Positions 63,801 to 64,000 of a DNA stretch of 64,000 nt are shown here, one piece after another; within the stretch, counting starts at the first letter, position 1, and each line of letters opens with the position of its first letter. The notes under the pieces are model-generated. The model was given only the letters and a program-made list of their open reading frames with translations, was not told the origin of the DNA and did not search any database. The position numbers were made by a program, and so were the translations under genes. This stretch comes from Xanthomonas sp. DAR 80977 (GTDB lineage: Bacteria; Pseudomonadota; Gammaproteobacteria; Xanthomonadales; Xanthomonadaceae), in assembly GCF_041240605.1 (NCBI RefSeq), contig NZ_CP162487.1:5153001-5217000 (forward strand). The letters are read 5' to 3'.

Positions 63801-64000
63801 CGTTGCCGCTGGCGGTCAGGGCGATCGCGCCGGTGCCGGCATCGAGCGTGCTGGTGCCGGCGACGGTGAGCGTCCCACCGGTCTGGGCGATCGTGCTGTC
63901 GGCGGCGGTCAGCGCCAGCGTGCCGGTCGCGGCGACGTCGTGCGCCAGGGTGATGCCATCGTCGCCGCTCAGGCTGAGGTTGTGGCCGGACAGCGCCGCT
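60832..64000 (-). CDS. Filamentous-haemagglutinin-like repetitive adhesin, C-terminal part
   Basis: At least 1055 residues are visible and the frame runs off the right edge, so the start is outside. The sequence consists of about thirteen imperfect repeats of 70-80 residues with the recurrent phrases GALTVxGxTxLxxGSGAIAL, AGNDFQGxVxLxGxxV and DxNALxLGxLxV, predicting a long beta-helix as in two-partner-secreted adhesins. The last 180 residues are non-repetitive and end CDADDPDAQCTQE, with two cysteines. It is probably secreted through a TpsB-type pore and contributes to attachment or contact-dependent inhibition; no toxin domain is visible at its end. Confidence 0.85.
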   Translation of the reverse strand, partial: AALSGHNLSLSGDDGITLAHDVAATGTLALTAADSTIAQTGGTLTVAGTSTLDAGTGAIALTASGNDFGQAVSASGRGIALADANDLSIGALALGSNSALSLSAGGTLVLPATAIDTGSADLTLRSGGVLTTAAALAGTRLDLSGAGGIVLAADVTARDTLRLQTTNVGISQSAGSALTVAGTSSIDAGSGSIALANAGNDFVGAVDLSGSGIQLADRNDLSIASLHNGNNAALSLLADGSLDLPSGAIATGSSDLSLVARHGSLRLGGALSGHNLTLSGGSGLSLADDVAATGTLLLSTDNAAIVQSAGALTVGGSTSLATGSGGIVLSGTGNHFAGTVDIAGGAVQLHDSGALTLGTLSVDSLAVSSGGALNLGSGSVRGALQADSGNAAIGQSGALDIGGATRLIAGSGAITLDQANRFAGTLAFDGGAVRIDALGALTLGASNATALQLATTGALSQNGALTVTGDTAIATGSGAIALDAAGNDFQGLLALSGAAARIRDANALSLGTLSLGSLDVASQGALTLGQGSIAGDLVAASGGGAVTQRAALQVAGSTTIDSGAGAIALDAAGNDFQGEVNLAGGAVTLRDRNALALGSVAVAALNVTSGGALSLGQGSIGGDLVARSDAAGASASAIVAASAATPAASGGGIGQRGALTVAGATTLDACSGAIALTDAGNDFQGTVQASGGDIAIADRNDLTVAAQASGTLALSAAGALRTAGTLSGSSIGLSAGGDLALGHDVSSSGALQLRSGGAIAQTAGTLRAASLSGSSGGATSLAGDNAIAALGAFSATQLSLRTLGDLSVTGPVAVAGALRLDAGGDLAIGGALGGQGVWLEAGGDLSETGGGRISANTLSGKVGGSTRLGAAGAAIDNRIGTLGDFSSPGGFSLTNGQSLTLSALDGSAYTVDAGTSALYLAVLGDLLQTDTAWLYDGAGTFSASGRIGTAANPIYVLGVSNQTVAAIGQPPAYFYAVAADGSLLGVVGESGINVPTSVFASRAQSSSNRTIAYVDLSAANANYRAFGLVKPGLRLPADQQPACDADDPDAQCTQE

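Noticed and set aside
60832..64000. Regular repeats that might be taken for a CRISPR array
   Set aside because: The repeat unit is about 210-240 nt, imperfect and in one open frame; it is a protein repeat.

Overview
The window is chromosomal DNA from a high-GC gammaproteobacterium, almost certainly Xanthomonas and probably one of the very GC-rich early-branching species (sacchari/translucens-like). The evidence is a complete xanthomonadin (brominated aryl-polyene pigment) cluster with a XanB2-type chorismatase, an sX13-like small RNA downstream of polA, and many copies of the palindromic 'GGAGCGGCTTCAGCCGCGAC' repeat typical of the genus. The species assignment is inference.

Layout. 1-2.7 kb: the biotin-carrier end of an acyl-CoA carboxylase alpha subunit, a DUF6065-like protein, a small unknown protein and a cold-shock/membrane/excalibur fusion. 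2.7-8.3 kb is accessory: an AT-rich island (about 3.41-5.29 kb) carrying a secreted GH99-like/ricin-lectin protein interrupts a GH115 alpha-glucuronidase gene, leaving only its 5' part; five small poorly known genes follow. 8.3-24.2 kb: a Pat-like acyl-CoA synthetase/acetyltransferase, a KefC-type antiporter, a GH15-zwf operon whose G6PDH carries a histone-H1-like tail, a convergent response regulator/histidine kinase pair, a trimeric autotransporter adhesin and a secreted S8 protease. 24.4-28.0 kb: a 1106-residue ankyrin membrane protein overlapping a YcgL gene.

28.2-45.5 kb is the xanthomonadin locus. Two ketosynthase-family proteins, a glycosyltransferase and a halogenase-like flavoprotein run rightward. 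A ketoreductase, two hotdog dehydratases, an MMPL exporter, a LolA-like protein, two acyltransferases, a membrane protein and the acyl carrier protein run leftward. A second halogenase-like flavoprotein and xanB2 run rightward, and the starter ligase xanA2 runs leftward. In the established scheme XanB2 makes 3-hydroxybenzoate from chorismate, XanA2 loads it onto the carrier protein, and the ketosynthases, reductase and dehydratases build the polyene, which is then acylated, glycosylated and exported. Two unrelated small genes (an Imm26-like protein and a P-loop kinase) sit inside the locus.

45.6-57.6 kb is mostly housekeeping: cydAB-type quinol oxidase, an S9 dipeptidyl peptidase, hemF with a DUF2164 gene, a DUF421 protein, the sX13-like RNA, polA and a DUF2782 lipoprotein. 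57.7-64 kb is an interbacterial-competition/adhesion region: a deaminase-fold protein and an M35 metallopeptidase in one operon (a candidate type VI effector module), tssA, and the 3' end of a very long filamentous-haemagglutinin-like adhesin that runs off the window. No tRNA, rRNA, CRISPR array or intact insertion sequence was seen.
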